Of a DNA stretch of 64,000 nucleotides, positions 12,361 through 22,745 are shown piece by piece. A program made the translations under genes and the position numbers. How positions within the stretch are numbered: the first letter of the stretch is position 1; the number at the start of each line of letters is the position of its first letter. The notes beneath the pieces are model-generated. The model made no database searches and had not been told where the DNA came from. It worked only from the letters and a program-made list of their open reading frames with translations. Origin of the DNA: Anadara kagoshimensis (lineage: Eukaryota > Mollusca > Bivalvia > Arcoida > Arcidae); assembly GCA_021292105.1 (NCBI GenBank), contig CM037860.1:17440698-17504697 (forward strand), written 5' to 3'.

Positions 12361-12881
12361 CTTACAACTGGTCCAAGCATAAATGGAAAAGTAAATATAA
12401 CTCTACAGTACCACACTTTACTTGGAGTTTCTATGAAATTATGGTCTTTTTCACGCATTTCTTTCTCCATGACATAGTCTTTTCTGTACCAAACAATACT
12501 GTGGATATTGGAAATAACAGCTGGTGCCACAATGAAGGCGGTCGTCAGACCAAAATGCCAGCCACCGACCGAGACTGTAGTATTTGTGAGCTAATGCAAT
12601 GTCAGACACGACATCAAAAAGAAAAGAAGAATAGAAATGACTGTCATAACTAAATCTAGACGTGTAAATTCTAATGTCAGCTTCCCATCTTGCTTTTCAA
12701 CTAATTCGTGGGTTGCACTACGTGGTCCTATTTCATTACTACAATCAATTGTATCAATATTTCGTTTATAAATTATTTCATATTCATTTCTTTTTGCCAA
12801 TTCATAAGCAACTCTTCGAGAACAAGGCACTTTAAAGTTTTTTAGCGATGAATAACTGTTGACAGAACTGGAGGACGCCAT
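12361..12881 (-). CDS. XK-related membrane protein, exon 1 (disrupted frame)
   Basis: The start codon at 12881 opens MASSSSVNSYSSLKNF, then a polar N-terminus and a first helix (LVMTVISILLFF). The natural frame then breaks. Near 12615-12620 (a T-run before GATGTC) one base appears missing. The shifted frame reads DVVSDIALAHKYYSLGRW, a classic XKR segment. Near 12556-12564 one base appears extra, and the original frame resumes with WHFGLTTAFIVAPAVISN and runs on to MLGPVVR. Because of the two shifts, the original frame meets TAG at 12593-12591. The exon ends at a strong donor (AG|GTAAGC, GT at 12360-12359). The full model would be about 478 residues, typical for XKR proteins. The cause is either base-level assembly errors or early decay. 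Confidence 0.8.
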
Positions 12882-13167
12882 TTTGTTTACTGTTACTGCA
12901 GTGAACTCCTTCCTTTGCTAGGTTTCCCAACTTATGCTTAACTAATTAATTGACAGACCAACGCGTTAGATCATGATAGATTGTGCATAAATTAAACGAT
13001 TCACTAATCAACTGATGGTACCAAACTTCGAGTGTCCTTTTTAATATAAAAACACCAAAAAAAAAAAAAAACAAAACAAAAACAAAGTTGAAATATTTAT
13101 GACATCATGGAACGAAATCTTGTAACTTGACTAGAAAAATTGCATCTCTTGAAAGTGCTAAAGTTAC

Positions 13168-13400
13168 GGTACGGACCTGTCAAAAGTTTAACACTAACTA
13201 TAAGCTAACGAATAAGAACTGAATCAGAAACTAATTTCGGCTCCTCGCCAGCTATGACTTTTCGACAGCTGTCAAATATCCGTAGTTCCGACAGCTTCTC
13301 TGCCACTTGGTCATGATCTATATCCCAACCCGTGACTTAGGAGCCGAGTTCGGCCTAATTTTGTTAGCGCAGTGTTAAACTTTCGACAGGTCTGTACTGC
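13168..13400. mobile_element. ~233-bp MITE upstream of XKR
   Basis: The left end GGTACGGACCTGTCAAAAGTTTAACACT and the right end AGTGTTAAACTTTCGACAGGTCTGTACTGC are inverted copies. A second inverted pair lies inside (TTTCGGCTCCT and AGGAGCCGAGT). No coding capacity. It sits about 290 bases upstream of the XKR start codon, within the likely promoter or 5' region. Confidence 0.65.
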
Positions 13401-13440
13401 ACAAACACCGCCTGTCATGGATTGACACCAAACTTAACAG

Positions 13441-14239
13441 CTTAAACGACTCATTAGAAAAAAGAATAAATATAAGAATAAACGTAAAGATAGCAATGAC
13501 ACAGCAAGGAAATATCATCAACTGAAAGCAATAACACAGAAATACCAAAAGAGAGGCTTACGGCTGGAAATACATTGTGAAAGTGCCGTGATATGTGACC
13601 TACCAATTGAAGAAGCAGACCAACAACTCAAAACAAAACTACCGAAAAGGGGTGTTTCCATATATGAAATCAGTAGGAACAGATAAAACACCAGGAATTG
13701 CTGCTCTAAAGAAAAAGCCAACTTACTCAACCAACAATTTCAATCAGTATTCACAACAGAGACAGACACCAAAATTCCAAATAAAGGCAAAAGTAACTTT
13801 CCAAACATACCAGAATTAATTATATCCACACCTGGCATCATAACTGAATGTATACATAATATCAATCCAAACAAAGCCAGTAGACCTGATAACACCAGTG
13901 GACGAGTATCATCAAGTTAAGGAATTAAAAGAAGATATCGCTCCTATTTTACAGATCATACAGCAATGTTTGAAACATCATACAGTGTAACACCAACGGA
14001 TTGGAACGCGACATTCAAATGTGGCACCAGTATTCAAAAAGGGGACAAATACAAACCATCAAACTATAGACCCATCTCCCTAACATGCGTATGCTGCCAA
14101 CTCATGGAACATATCATTACAAAACATCTCATGAACCATCTCGAAACCAATAACATCCTTTATGGCGTACATTACGGCTTTCGCTCCTATAGATCCTGTG
14201 AAACCCAACTCAACTCCTTTCTGCAAGAACTTCCTGCCA
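13441..14239 (+). pseudogene. Decayed CR1/Jockey-type LINE, left half (interrupted)
   Basis: Broken frames give the region before the reverse transcriptase (VFPYMKSVGTDKTPGIAALKK) and then the RT core: VTPTDWN, KGDKYKPSNYRPISLTCVC, HLMNHLETNNILYGVHYGFR, SCETQL. SNYRPISLT and the GFR motif are diagnostic of LINE reverse transcriptases. Multiple stops and frameshifts are present. The sequence stops in mid-domain at about 14239, where the 2A-bearing LINE was inserted, and resumes at about 18017. Confidence 0.8.
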
Positions 14240-17200
14240 TGATGATTAGATTTTTCCATAAATATAACATGTAAGATATTATCTTGTTATTGGTTGATGG
14301 TTTTAATTTTTTCATGTTTTGTTATTGGAACTTTTGTATTTTTATATTTCAAAGTACCTGGTGTATATATTACATATATCAAGAATTATTCTAATGTCAT
14401 TATTTATGAATCTGTACATAGTGTTATCGAAAATCTAATCATTTATGTTATATTTAGTTGCATTGTTAACATACTACTATACATATCTGGAGACATTGAA
14501 AAAAATCCTGGTCCACGTTCTGAATCAACGTGTAAGTCACCAGACAGTACACTCTCTGATCCCTCTATAGAATTATTTTTGGAAAAAATATTTCACTATT
14601 ACTCATTTGAACGTTCAGAGTATCTTACCCAAACTTGATTTCATTCGAAGCGAACTTTGTTCTTACGACATACTCCTGTTTAGTGAAAGTTGGTTAACCC
14701 CTGACATAGATGATTCGGATATTATGATTGATGGCTTTCATAAACCACTTCGGTTTGATCGTAGTAATAAAAAGGGAGGGGGTATTATTGCATATATAAG
14801 TAACTCTGTATATTTTAAACCTAGACCTGAATTTATTGTACTAGTAAATGGACTTGAATGTATATGGTTTGAGACTTGCTTAAAAGGCAAACGGTTACTA
14901 ATAGGGACTTTCTACAGACCTATCTATATGGCAAAAAATCGAATATTCTCTAGATATTGCATTTAATTCAAAACCTGACTACCTCATTATAACGGGTGAT
15001 TTTAATGAAGATCAGCTCAATCCCAATAATAAGAAAATCAAAAGAATTTTAGAAAATTTTAACCTTTCACAACTTATTGAAGATCCGACTCATTACTGTG
15101 ATAACTCATTCTCGCTTTTAGATCTCTTTATTATCAACAGTCAAGATATAGTAATCAGCAGTGGGGTGGGGGAAACATTTTATGACGTTAACGTGAGATA
15201 TCACTGTCCGATATTTTTAGCACTTCATATCGATAAACCTAAAAAATTATCTTTTAAACGAACTATATGGGAAAATAAAAATGGGAATTATGATTTATTT
15301 AGAGAAAATTTGCAAAATACTAATTGGGCCCTTATAAGGGACAATGATTTAGACACAATAGCACTTAAAATCACCGAAACTATCAAATCTGCAGCATTAA
15401 TTAGTATTCCTAGCAAAGAAGTAACAGTTCGCTCTCGTGACAAACCATATATGCATAATAAATTAAGATCATTGATTCGTAAACGGAAAAGGTTTCACAA
15501 AAGAGCAAAGAAAAGTAACTCACCGATACATTGGGCTCAGTTTAGGAAATTACGAAATAAATGCAATAATTTAGTTAGACAGGCCAGAGAAAATTACTTT
15601 AACAAACTCAAAGCACAATTAAATAGTGGTAGCATTGACGATAAGAATTGGTGGCAGGTATCTAAGTCTTTTCTTTCTATGAACAAACCCCTAACCATAC
15701 CCCCTTTACTTGTTAATGACTCTGTTATTACTGATGACCAAGCTAAAGCTGAAGTTTTTAACGATTATTTTGTTAACCAAACTTACTTGAATGATACTGA
15801 TAAACGTCTTCCAACAATTAACGAATCTAATAATCTCATAGAAAATATTCACATTACACCTAAAGATATAGAAGATATTTTATTATCCCTAAATACAACC
15901 AAAGCTTCAGGTCCAGATTACATACACCCTTTACTTCTCAAGAAACCAGCTGATATCCTATGTTATCCACTTTGTGATTATTTTAACTTATTGTTAGAAA
16001 ACTCTAAATTCCCATCTTCATGGAAACTTGCAAATGTAACTCCAGTACATAAAAAAGACGATGCTAGTAACATCTGTAACTATAGACCAATTTCCCTGTT
16101 AAGTATTTTAGGTAAAGTATTCGAAAGATGCGTTTACATGTATCTGAACAACTTTCTGATAGAATATAATTTGATAACAGACTTTCAATCTGGATTTAGA
16201 CAAGGGGATTCTGCAGTCAACCAACTGTTGCATATAAGTAACGACATTGGCAAAGCACTAGACCAAGGAAAAGAAATAAGGGCAGTTTTTTGTGACATAA
16301 GTAAAGCGTTTGACAGAGTTTGGCATCAAGGGTTACTGCATAAATTAAAGTCTATAGGTGTGGGGGGCAAGTTACTATTATGGTTTAAAAGTTATCTAGA
16401 AAATAGAACTCAAAAAGTTGTATTAAATAACGTATTTCCTCGTCAGTGAAAGAACTTAAAGCAGGTGTCCCACAAGGTTCTATTTTAGGGCCTCTTTTGT
16501 TCACAATATTTATTAATGCCATTGTTTTTTCTATACAAAGCAATATTCGTTTGTTTGCTGATGACACGTCCTTATATATAATAGTAGATAATCCAACTGA
16601 TGCTCCTGACACAATCAACTCTGACTTACAGAAAATTGCTGAATGGGCTAACACGTGGCTAGTCTCCTTTAATCCAAATAAAACTGAATCCATGATTATA
16701 TCAAGGAAAACTTCTATCCCATTCCACCCTATGCTTTACATGAACAACATCCCGATAATTGAAGTTGACAATCACAAACATTTAGGTATTTATTTTTCAT
16801 CTGATGGTTCTTGGAATTTTCATATAAACACTATTAAATCTAAAGCAATTTGTAGACTTAATTTACTTAGAAAATTAAAATTTCAGCTAGATCGTCGGTC
16901 TCTCGAAAAAATGTACTTTACTTTCATTCGCCCATTATTAGAATACGATGACATTGTTTGGGATAATATGACAGACTGAGACCTAAAAGATCAAATCGAA
17001 AATATTAATTTAGATGCTGCTAGAATAATTACAGGAGCTACCAAACTTTCTAGCAAAAATCTGCTTTATCGGGAAACTGGTTGGGAAACTCTTGATCAAC
17101 GTAGAAAACAACATAGACTAATCCAATTTTATAAAATGTATAACGGTTTAACTCCTGACTATCTTAAAGACTTAATTACTTTTAGAAACGACGAATTACA

Positions 17201-18016
17201 TTCATATTCTACTAGAAGTAGTCAAAATCTTAACATTGTTTTATGTAGGACAAATTTCTATTTTAAAAGCTTTTTACCACAAACTATTAGAGACTGGAAT
17301 GAATTACCTATTGAAATAAGGAATGCTTCTATTACTAGTTTTCGTAAATTTATCAATAATTCTGTTAACATTCCTTGTTATTTTTTCTATGGTCAGAGGT
17401 TGAGCCAAATCTATCATACAAGGTTGAGACTTAAATGCAGTTCGCTTAAACAAGACCTATACAATAAAAATTTAGTAACTGACCCAAAATGTTCATGTGG
17501 AGATATAGAAACAACAAAACATTACTTATTAGAATGCAAAAATTATGATCACATTAGATCGATTACAATTTTTAAATTAAAGTTAAACCGTATTATAGAC
17601 ACTGAGCTTTTACTTCATGGAGATTCAAACCTACCGGATGCTTCAAACATTGAAATCTTTAAAACAGTTCAAAACTTTATTAACCTATCGATTCTCAAAC
17701 TAGAACAATATTTGTCAACTTACTATTTATTTGTATACTACCACCAGTGTGTATATCGTACATGTTACTGTCTCAATTAATTAATCATATATGTGTACTA
17801 TTGCTTATATTCAACATTTTATATCTAACGATTGTACCTGGCTTTATCATAATATTTTCCTTTGTTTTGGCCATTCAGTTTTGAATTTTACAGTATCTAA
17901 GGAAACGGGTTAATATAAGCCATTCTGGCTTGTTCCTGAATCCTATTCTATATGTTTGTATATTGAATTATATGTTGTATATATTGTTTTTGGAGAATAA
18001 AATATTGTTTAAACTA
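14240..18016 (+). mobile_element. CR1-like LINE with N-terminal 2A motif, ~3.8 kb
   Basis: A nearly full-length non-LTR retrotransposon. Left limit: host LINE coding sequence stops at 14239. Right limit: it resumes after 'AATAAAATATTGTTTAAACT' at about 18016. The element has a hydrophobic leader with a 2A motif, then an AP-type endonuclease, a reverse transcriptase and a C-terminal CCHC-like zinc knuckle. There is no separate upstream ORF and no poly(A) tail, which fits CR1-type elements. The copy holds few disruptions, so it is fairly young and clearly younger than the LINE it interrupts. Confidence 0.85.
14294..17780 (+). pseudogene. LINE polyprotein: 2A leader, endonuclease, reverse transcriptase, zinc knuckle
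   Basis: Frames in order. 14294-14638: two to three hydrophobic segments, then LLYISGDIEKNPGP, matching the 2A consensus D(V/I)ExNPGP, at which ribosomes release the upstream chain. From 14607: endonuclease (NVQSILPKLDFI, LLFSESWL, GTFYRP); from about 14951: ITGDFNED and RYHCPIF. 15166-16449: linker and RT palm/fingers (NYRPISLLSILGKVFE, DISKAFDRVWH). 16446-16979: RT core with AGVPQGSILGPLLF and the catalytic FADD, then HLGIYFS. From 16980: the C-terminal domain with CSCGDIETTKHYLLECKNY. Lesions: apparent +1 near 14610, -1 near 14925, a shift near 16440, and TGA at 16977-16979. One original reading frame is likely. Confidence 0.85.
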
Positions 18017-18730
18017 AAACAACCATCACAAAGAAACTGATCTCATCATCATGGACTTTTCTAAAGCGTTCAATAAAAGCCCAACCAATGGCTACCTTAT
18101 CCTCCACAGCAACAGCCTCGAACATGTCATCCGCTAAATATCTTGGTTTAACAAAAGCAAACATCACTAAAGCCGAGAATACCTGACGCTAGTAAGACCA
18201 AAACTGGAATACTGCTGCTCAGCCTGGGATCCACACCATTCAGACCAAATAAACAAACTAGAAAAATCCAAAGAAGAGCAGCCAGATACAAACAGATACA
18301 ACAACACCAGCGATGTATCTGTAATATTAGCATCATTATGGACAAGATATCAAGACTCAAACAAGACTGGTTCATGATGTACAAAATCACCCACCAACTT
18401 GTTAAAATCACAGACAACATACTTATCCCTACTCTTACAAACATATTTTAAGTTGCATATGTGCACACCAAAGGACAATTATAAATATTCATTTGTCCGC
18501 TTATTATCACCCAATTGAATCTTTTACCGGCCTACATTATACAGTCATTATACCATCGACTCTTTCAGAGAACAACTATCCCATGTTGTTCTTCACACAA
18601 TCCAAACAAAATAAATCTCCAACAACATGTACATACAGTGTAGTTTTAATCACTTTACAGTTCTTTGCACATCTTTTTTATCTTTATTTTCCACACATGC
18701 GACAGTGTGTAATCTTCTGATTAGAAGGAA
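18017..18730 (+). pseudogene. Decayed CR1/Jockey-type LINE, right half
   Basis: Resumes the frame interrupted at 14239: KETDLIIMDFSKAFN (RT motif A, with the catalytic D of MDFSKAF). A deletion removes the FADD region. The thumb and C-terminal domain follow: LVKPKLEYCCSAWDPHH, INKLEKS, and MYKITHQLVKITDNI in another frame. Weak C-terminal similarity continues to about 18730. The split reading across 3.8 kb shows the order of insertions. Confidence 0.7.
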
Positions 18731-19170
18731 TATTGTAGAAGAAGATGTATTAAGTTATTTCCGTACTAAATTAAGAGCAAATTAAAGAATGGTTTATATG
18801 ATTTCATGCGATACCTACCTCCTTCCACTCCGTGCTGTTTTTAGCATCTGTCTCAGCAGACCTCCAACTTGGCCAGCCCATATGTGATCAGATGAAAGAA
18901 AAGAGTAGACAATCTAAGAGTCAGGGTAAAAAGTTATCTAAATATCTTTTAGGGGTAAAAGGGGCATATATATGTCGTATGATCCTATCACTGGACTGAA
19001 AACAGATCTCAGTAACCCCGTTGACATGCATGGTAACCAACAGAGTATCTGACAGCAAAACTTGATATTTTTGGAAGCCCTTCGTGTCCCAAGATCTGCT
19101 TAATAAAGTCAGAGACATCTTTGATAAAGGTTCAGGATGATTTTTTTAAAGCTAGGATTTTGTTACTCGG

Positions 19171-19417
19171 ACTTTTGCTTGTATTTTCCTTATAACTGGA
19201 TGGTGTGTACCGGACTTTTGCTTGTATTGTCCCTATAACTGGATGGTGTGTACCGGACTTTTGCTTGTATTGTCCCTATAACTGGATGGTGTGTACCGGG
19301 CTTTTGCTTGTATTGTCCCTATAACTGGATGGTGTGTACCGGACTTTTGCTTGTATTGTCCCTATAACTGGATGGTGTGTACCGGGCTTTTGCTTTTATT
19401 ATCTTTATAACTGGATG
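19171..19417. repeat. 43-bp minisatellite, left block (~5.7 units)
   Basis: Units start at 19171, 19214, 19257, 19300, 19343 and 19386, exactly 43 bases apart. Each contains TTTTGCTTGTATTGTCCCTA, TAACTGGATGGTGTGTACCG. The last unit is cut at ...AACTGGATG by the inverted-repeat element starting at 19418. Two more units lie on its other side. Confidence 0.95.
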
Positions 19418-19550
19418 TAGACTTGCTCAAGTCCCTATATTAAATTATTAATTTCAGTATTTTGCCCCTTTAAAACTATTACAGAGATCAACTGACAAAA
19501 GTCAATTTACTATCAAAACCCAGGAATATAGGGACTTGTCAAGTCTGCAT
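19418..19550 (+). repeat. Left terminal inverted repeat
   Basis: About 133 bases, matching 21615-21746 in reverse complement with a few differences (CT versus CA in the spacer of the terminal palindrome; ATTTCAG versus ATTCAG). Confidence 0.9.
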
Positions 19551-19711
19551 GAAGCTCTTGCTAACAATTATATTTGATTGACATTAGAGGTAAAAAAATC
19601 AAATGATAACACTACAGTCAGTCAGATTTAATTACAATACAATGTGGTCCAGCACACGCTTGGTGTATATATTACTAACACCCACTAACACAATTCTTAA
19701 TTTAAAACTTT

Positions 19712-19966
19712 ATGGCTTCATCAACACCAAAAAAGTTTTTTAAGTTTATAAATTATACTCCAAGAACAAAACAAATTGTGGGTATAGTATGTGGTAACAA
19801 AACAGAAAAAAGTGATTACAGAAGAAAACTTTTTCATGGGTCTGCTAAAACTGATTCCTGTTTATTGATTGAAAAACATTTCCAAATTAATATACATCAG
19901 AATTTACATACCGATACTAGAAAATATTGTTTCACACTTAAAAATATCTTATCAAACTACTATTGA
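19712..19966 (+). CDS. Transposon-encoded small protein with zinc-finger-like features
   Basis: An 84-residue frame from ATG 19712, opening MASSTPKKFFKF. It contains IVCGNKTEKSDYRRKLFHGS, TDSCLLIEKHF and a late Cys (KYCFTLKN), spaced like a degenerate N-terminal Cys-rich finger. An arrangement of C-G near RRKLFxGSxKTxxCxxIEK is familiar from uncharacterised repeat-associated proteins of molluscs and cnidarians; this is from memory, not a search. A strong donor-like GTAAGT at about 20127 lies downstream, so this could be the first exon of a longer protein joined to the 20641 frame. At least one frame break lies between. Confidence 0.45.
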   Translation: MASSTPKKFFKFINYTPRTKQIVGIVCGNKTEKSDYRRKLFHGSAKTDSCLLIEKHFQINIHQNLHTDTRKYCFTLKNILSNYY

Positions 19967-20640
19967 GACATACAACTTATTAGAGGCAATTCAATGAAGA
20001 AGAAAAGACATCAAAACAAAAAGTTTTATTCTCAAAGGAGGACGACGACAAAGAGAATGACAAAAGTCAAGAGATCAATGTAGTTTTGTTCCACTTGATA
20101 TAGAAGAGAATACAGAGTATGTACAAGTAAGTTTTATTAAAATCTATATATCTGTAAAAAGTTGTAAAGAGTTTCACCTTCATGACTAACGAAATGTGGC
20201 CCGTATAAGACAAGACCAATGGAAATATTTTCAACATTTGTGTCTTATATTACATATGCATGTACTAGTAGTGAACATATTTATGTATTTCAAAATCATA
20301 ATAAATTGCATTGTGTATGCCATTGTAATCTCAAATTGAATATTGAAAAATAACTGACTTTCCTGATGCAAATAGTACAGTAAAACCTCGATTTATCACC
20401 GACATTTGTTCAGTCAAATTTTGGCGTTATAAAGGGGGATTAGCGATAAATTAGGAGAGGCGGATAAAGAAAAAACATAAAGAAAATGGATTTTGGGACT
20501 TCAAAACTTTTCTATTTTAAACAAATCAGTTAACCACACCACATTTATTTGACCTCTTTTTTGTTGTACACTGGAGTTTCAAATGGATCGCAGAAAACTC
20601 TGTATTTTCTCAGACAATTATATGTACCTATTTTGAGGCT

Positions 20641-21330
20641 GTGTCTCTGAACAATCACCAAAAACTGTGGCTTGCACTTCAGGAAATACCCGAACTAAAA
20701 ACACTTTGCAAGAAAGATTTATTACAAACAGTACAACATGAAATAAAAACATTGTCATCAAAAGAAACCAATTCTGTTCTCAGAAAAACGGATAAAAATA
20801 TTCTGAAAACAATTACTGTAGATCAGATTCTGTCAGAATGGATGGAAAAGGCACCAACATTTTTTGAGATATTAGAAGCATGTACTATCAACCCTTCACA
20901 AAGCCGAAATAAGTACAAAAAGGATGGAGCTTTGTTACCAGGTACTATGTCGGCAGGTTGCAAACTTTTATCAATTTACAACCAAGACATGAATCTACCT
21001 CAGCATTTAAACAGCATCATTTTAATAAAGGATGGATGTAAAAAGTCCACATTTACAAGGTTTAATGCAACATACGACTGTCTTAGTTATCAGGCATCCC
21101 TCAACATAGCTAAAAAGTTTGGCGATGACTGGAACCTTGAACTGAAGTCTTGGGGTCAGCAAGTTTCGCAAGATACCTACATTGAGGACAGATTGCAGAA
21201 TCAGATTAAGGAAACACAGGAATCTATTGACACACTAAGGGGTAATCCAGAGAATACAGTTAATCTAATCATTGAATTATCTCAACTGGAAACAGATTTA
21301 GAACAACACAGAGCAGCTATGCATCTTTGA
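20641..21330 (+). CDS. Transposon-encoded protein of unknown function (~229 aa)
   Basis: The longest frame in the 2.3-kb element. The listed start is GTG (20641); the same frame is open further upstream (TYFEAV before it), and a CTCAG acceptor at about 20609-20613 makes a spliced start plausible. Predicted largely helical and hydrophilic: WLALQEIPELKTLCKKDLL, ILSEWMEKAPTFFEILEACT, a conserved-looking middle (GTMSAGCKLLSIYNQDMNLP, NSIILIKDGCKKSTFTRFNA, CLSYQASLNIAKKFGDDW) and a charged C-terminal coil (IEDRLQNQIKETQESID). No membrane helix and no obvious DDE/D or HUH motif. It may be the N-terminal portion of a longer transposase-associated protein in intact relatives. Confidence 0.6.
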   Translation: MSLNNHQKLWLALQEIPELKTLCKKDLLQTVQHEIKTLSSKETNSVLRKTDKNILKTITVDQILSEWMEKAPTFFEILEACTINPSQSRNKYKKDGALLPGTMSAGCKLLSIYNQDMNLPQHLNSIILIKDGCKKSTFTRFNATYDCLSYQASLNIAKKFGDDWNLELKSWGQQVSQDTYIEDRLQNQIKETQESIDTLRGNPENTVNLIIELSQLETDLEQHRAAMHL

Positions 21331-21614
21331 ACTAAAGTTCGACACATACAAAAAATACATCTTTATTTTGTAAATATGCCTCTATGGCCTTTTTCTGGTT
21401 TCCTCTGATCTCTTTATAATATAATTGTTTTAAACCAAAATCTATTGCATTTGTAAAATAAAACAATGAGTTATACTGACCCAGTATGTGTGATTGAATT
21501 ATATTTTGCTAGGGACATTTAAGTTCGGTTTGTAAGCTGTATCTGGAGAAATAATTAAAGCTGTCAACAGTGTTAAATGAAAATTAATGACCGACCATAT
21601 ACTGGTCGGTTGTA

Positions 21615-21746
21615 ATGCAGACTTGACAAGTCCCTATATTCCTGGGTTTTGATAGTAAATTGACTTTTGTCAGTTGATCTCTGTAATAGTTTTAAAGGGG
21701 CAAAATACTGAATTAATAATTTAATATAGGGACTTGTGCAAGTCTA
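21615..21746 (-). repeat. Right terminal inverted repeat
   Basis: Inverted copy of 19418-19550. It ends with GTCTA at 21742-21746, immediately followed by the target duplication AACTGGATG. Confidence 0.9.
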
Positions 21747-21842
21747 AACTGGATGGTGTGTACCGGACTTTTGCTTGCATTGTCCCTATAACTGGATGGT
21801 GTGTACCGGGCTTTTGCTTTTATTATCTTTATAACTGGATGG
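21747..21842. repeat. 43-bp minisatellite, right block (~2 units)
   Basis: Continues the array after the transposon. Its final unit shares the variant ACCGGGCTTTTGCTTTTATT, ATCTTTATAACTGGATG with the last unit left of the element. That suggests unit homogenisation or duplication before or after insertion. Confidence 0.9.
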
Positions 21843-22324
21843 CGTGTTCTGAAATCAACTTGGATATTTGAGAGGGAATAGTAATGTGATCATAAAAATT
21901 ATGTGAATCAATCATTCACTTGCAATCTTTTTTGTGCAAGTTTTAAAGTACATTTTACTCCAAACAGCCAACCGAGTTCGTCGGATAAGAGACAAGTTGG
22001 CAACTGCTGTCAAGGGTCATTAGTGGAGATTTGATTATCATCTATAGATATGTCACTTCATTACAAGCAAACTCTGAAATCGCGAATCTAAACTAATTAA
22101 AACCCCGTAGTCCCCAAACAATAATTAAATATTCTAACCAAAAACCGACAGAACTGATGTTTCTGATAAATAAGATATTAAATTTTCACTATTTTTTTTA
22201 TCAAATATTAAATCTATATGTAATTTGTATTGTTTATGGTATATAAACCGTCAACGCTATCATTCAGTAACTGTTTATTACAGGACAAATTAACAACGTT
22301 CTAGAAGGTATAGTCTTATAAGTA

Positions 22325-22395
22325 TGTCATATACCATTTTTTTAATGTATTTTATGATTAAATTCAAAAAATGGTATATGACATGTATGTTATTT
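22325..22395. repeat. Hairpin with GTCATATACCATTTTTT arms
   Basis: GTCATATACCATTTTTTT and its inverted copy AAAAAATGGTATATGAC enclose a loop of about 30 bases. It adjoins the tandem repeat at 22405 and shares the GGTATATG word with it. Confidence 0.7.
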
Positions 22396-22404
22396 CAGTA
22401 ACGA

Positions 22405-22745
22405 CAGTCTAGTGCTGTAACATTAAAACTGGTATATGTAATTTAAACCTCTGTCATTTGCTACTTTTGAATAAGTTGGAAAAACAAAATTTTAGTTTCA
22501 CAATTTTTGTCTAAGCACTACTGATGAAGAATTGCATTCCGAAACAATCGTCTAGTGCTGTAAAATTAAAACGTGTATATGTAATTTAAACCAATGAATC
22601 GGTATCCCTGTCATGTGCTACTTTTGGAAAAACAAAATTTTACCGGTTTCACAATTTTATCCAAGCCTTACTGATGAGGAATTGCATTCTGAAACAGTCG
22701 TCCAGTGCTGTAAAATTGAAATTGGTATAATAATTATGTAATAAA
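22405..22745. repeat. ~145-bp tandem repeat, about 2.5 units
   Basis: CTAGTGCTGTAAMATTAAAA, GTATATGTAATTTAAACC, GGAAAAACAAAATTTTA and CTGATGARGAATTGCATTC recur with periods of about 143 and 150 bases (starts near 22407, 22550 and 22700). No coding potential was seen. Confidence 0.75.

Larger units (their letters stand above)
19418..21746. mobile_element. 2.3-kb DNA transposon with long inverted repeats and 9-bp target duplication
   Basis: The left terminus TAGACTTGCTCAAGTCCC and the right terminus, reverse-complemented (TAGACTTGCACAAGTCCC), head ~132-bp near-identical inverted repeats. AACTGGATG directly flanks both ends (19409-19417 and 21747-21755). Deleting the element and one copy restores a perfect minisatellite unit, so this is a true target duplication. 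Nine-base duplications are typical of Mutator-like elements (8-11 bp) and some other superfamilies. Each inverted repeat is itself roughly self-inverted: it starts AGACTTG..CAAGTCCCTATATT and ends AATATAGGGACTTGTCAAGTCT. The interior carries two open frames with no recognised transposase catalytic core, so superfamily is unassigned. Confidence 0.85.
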
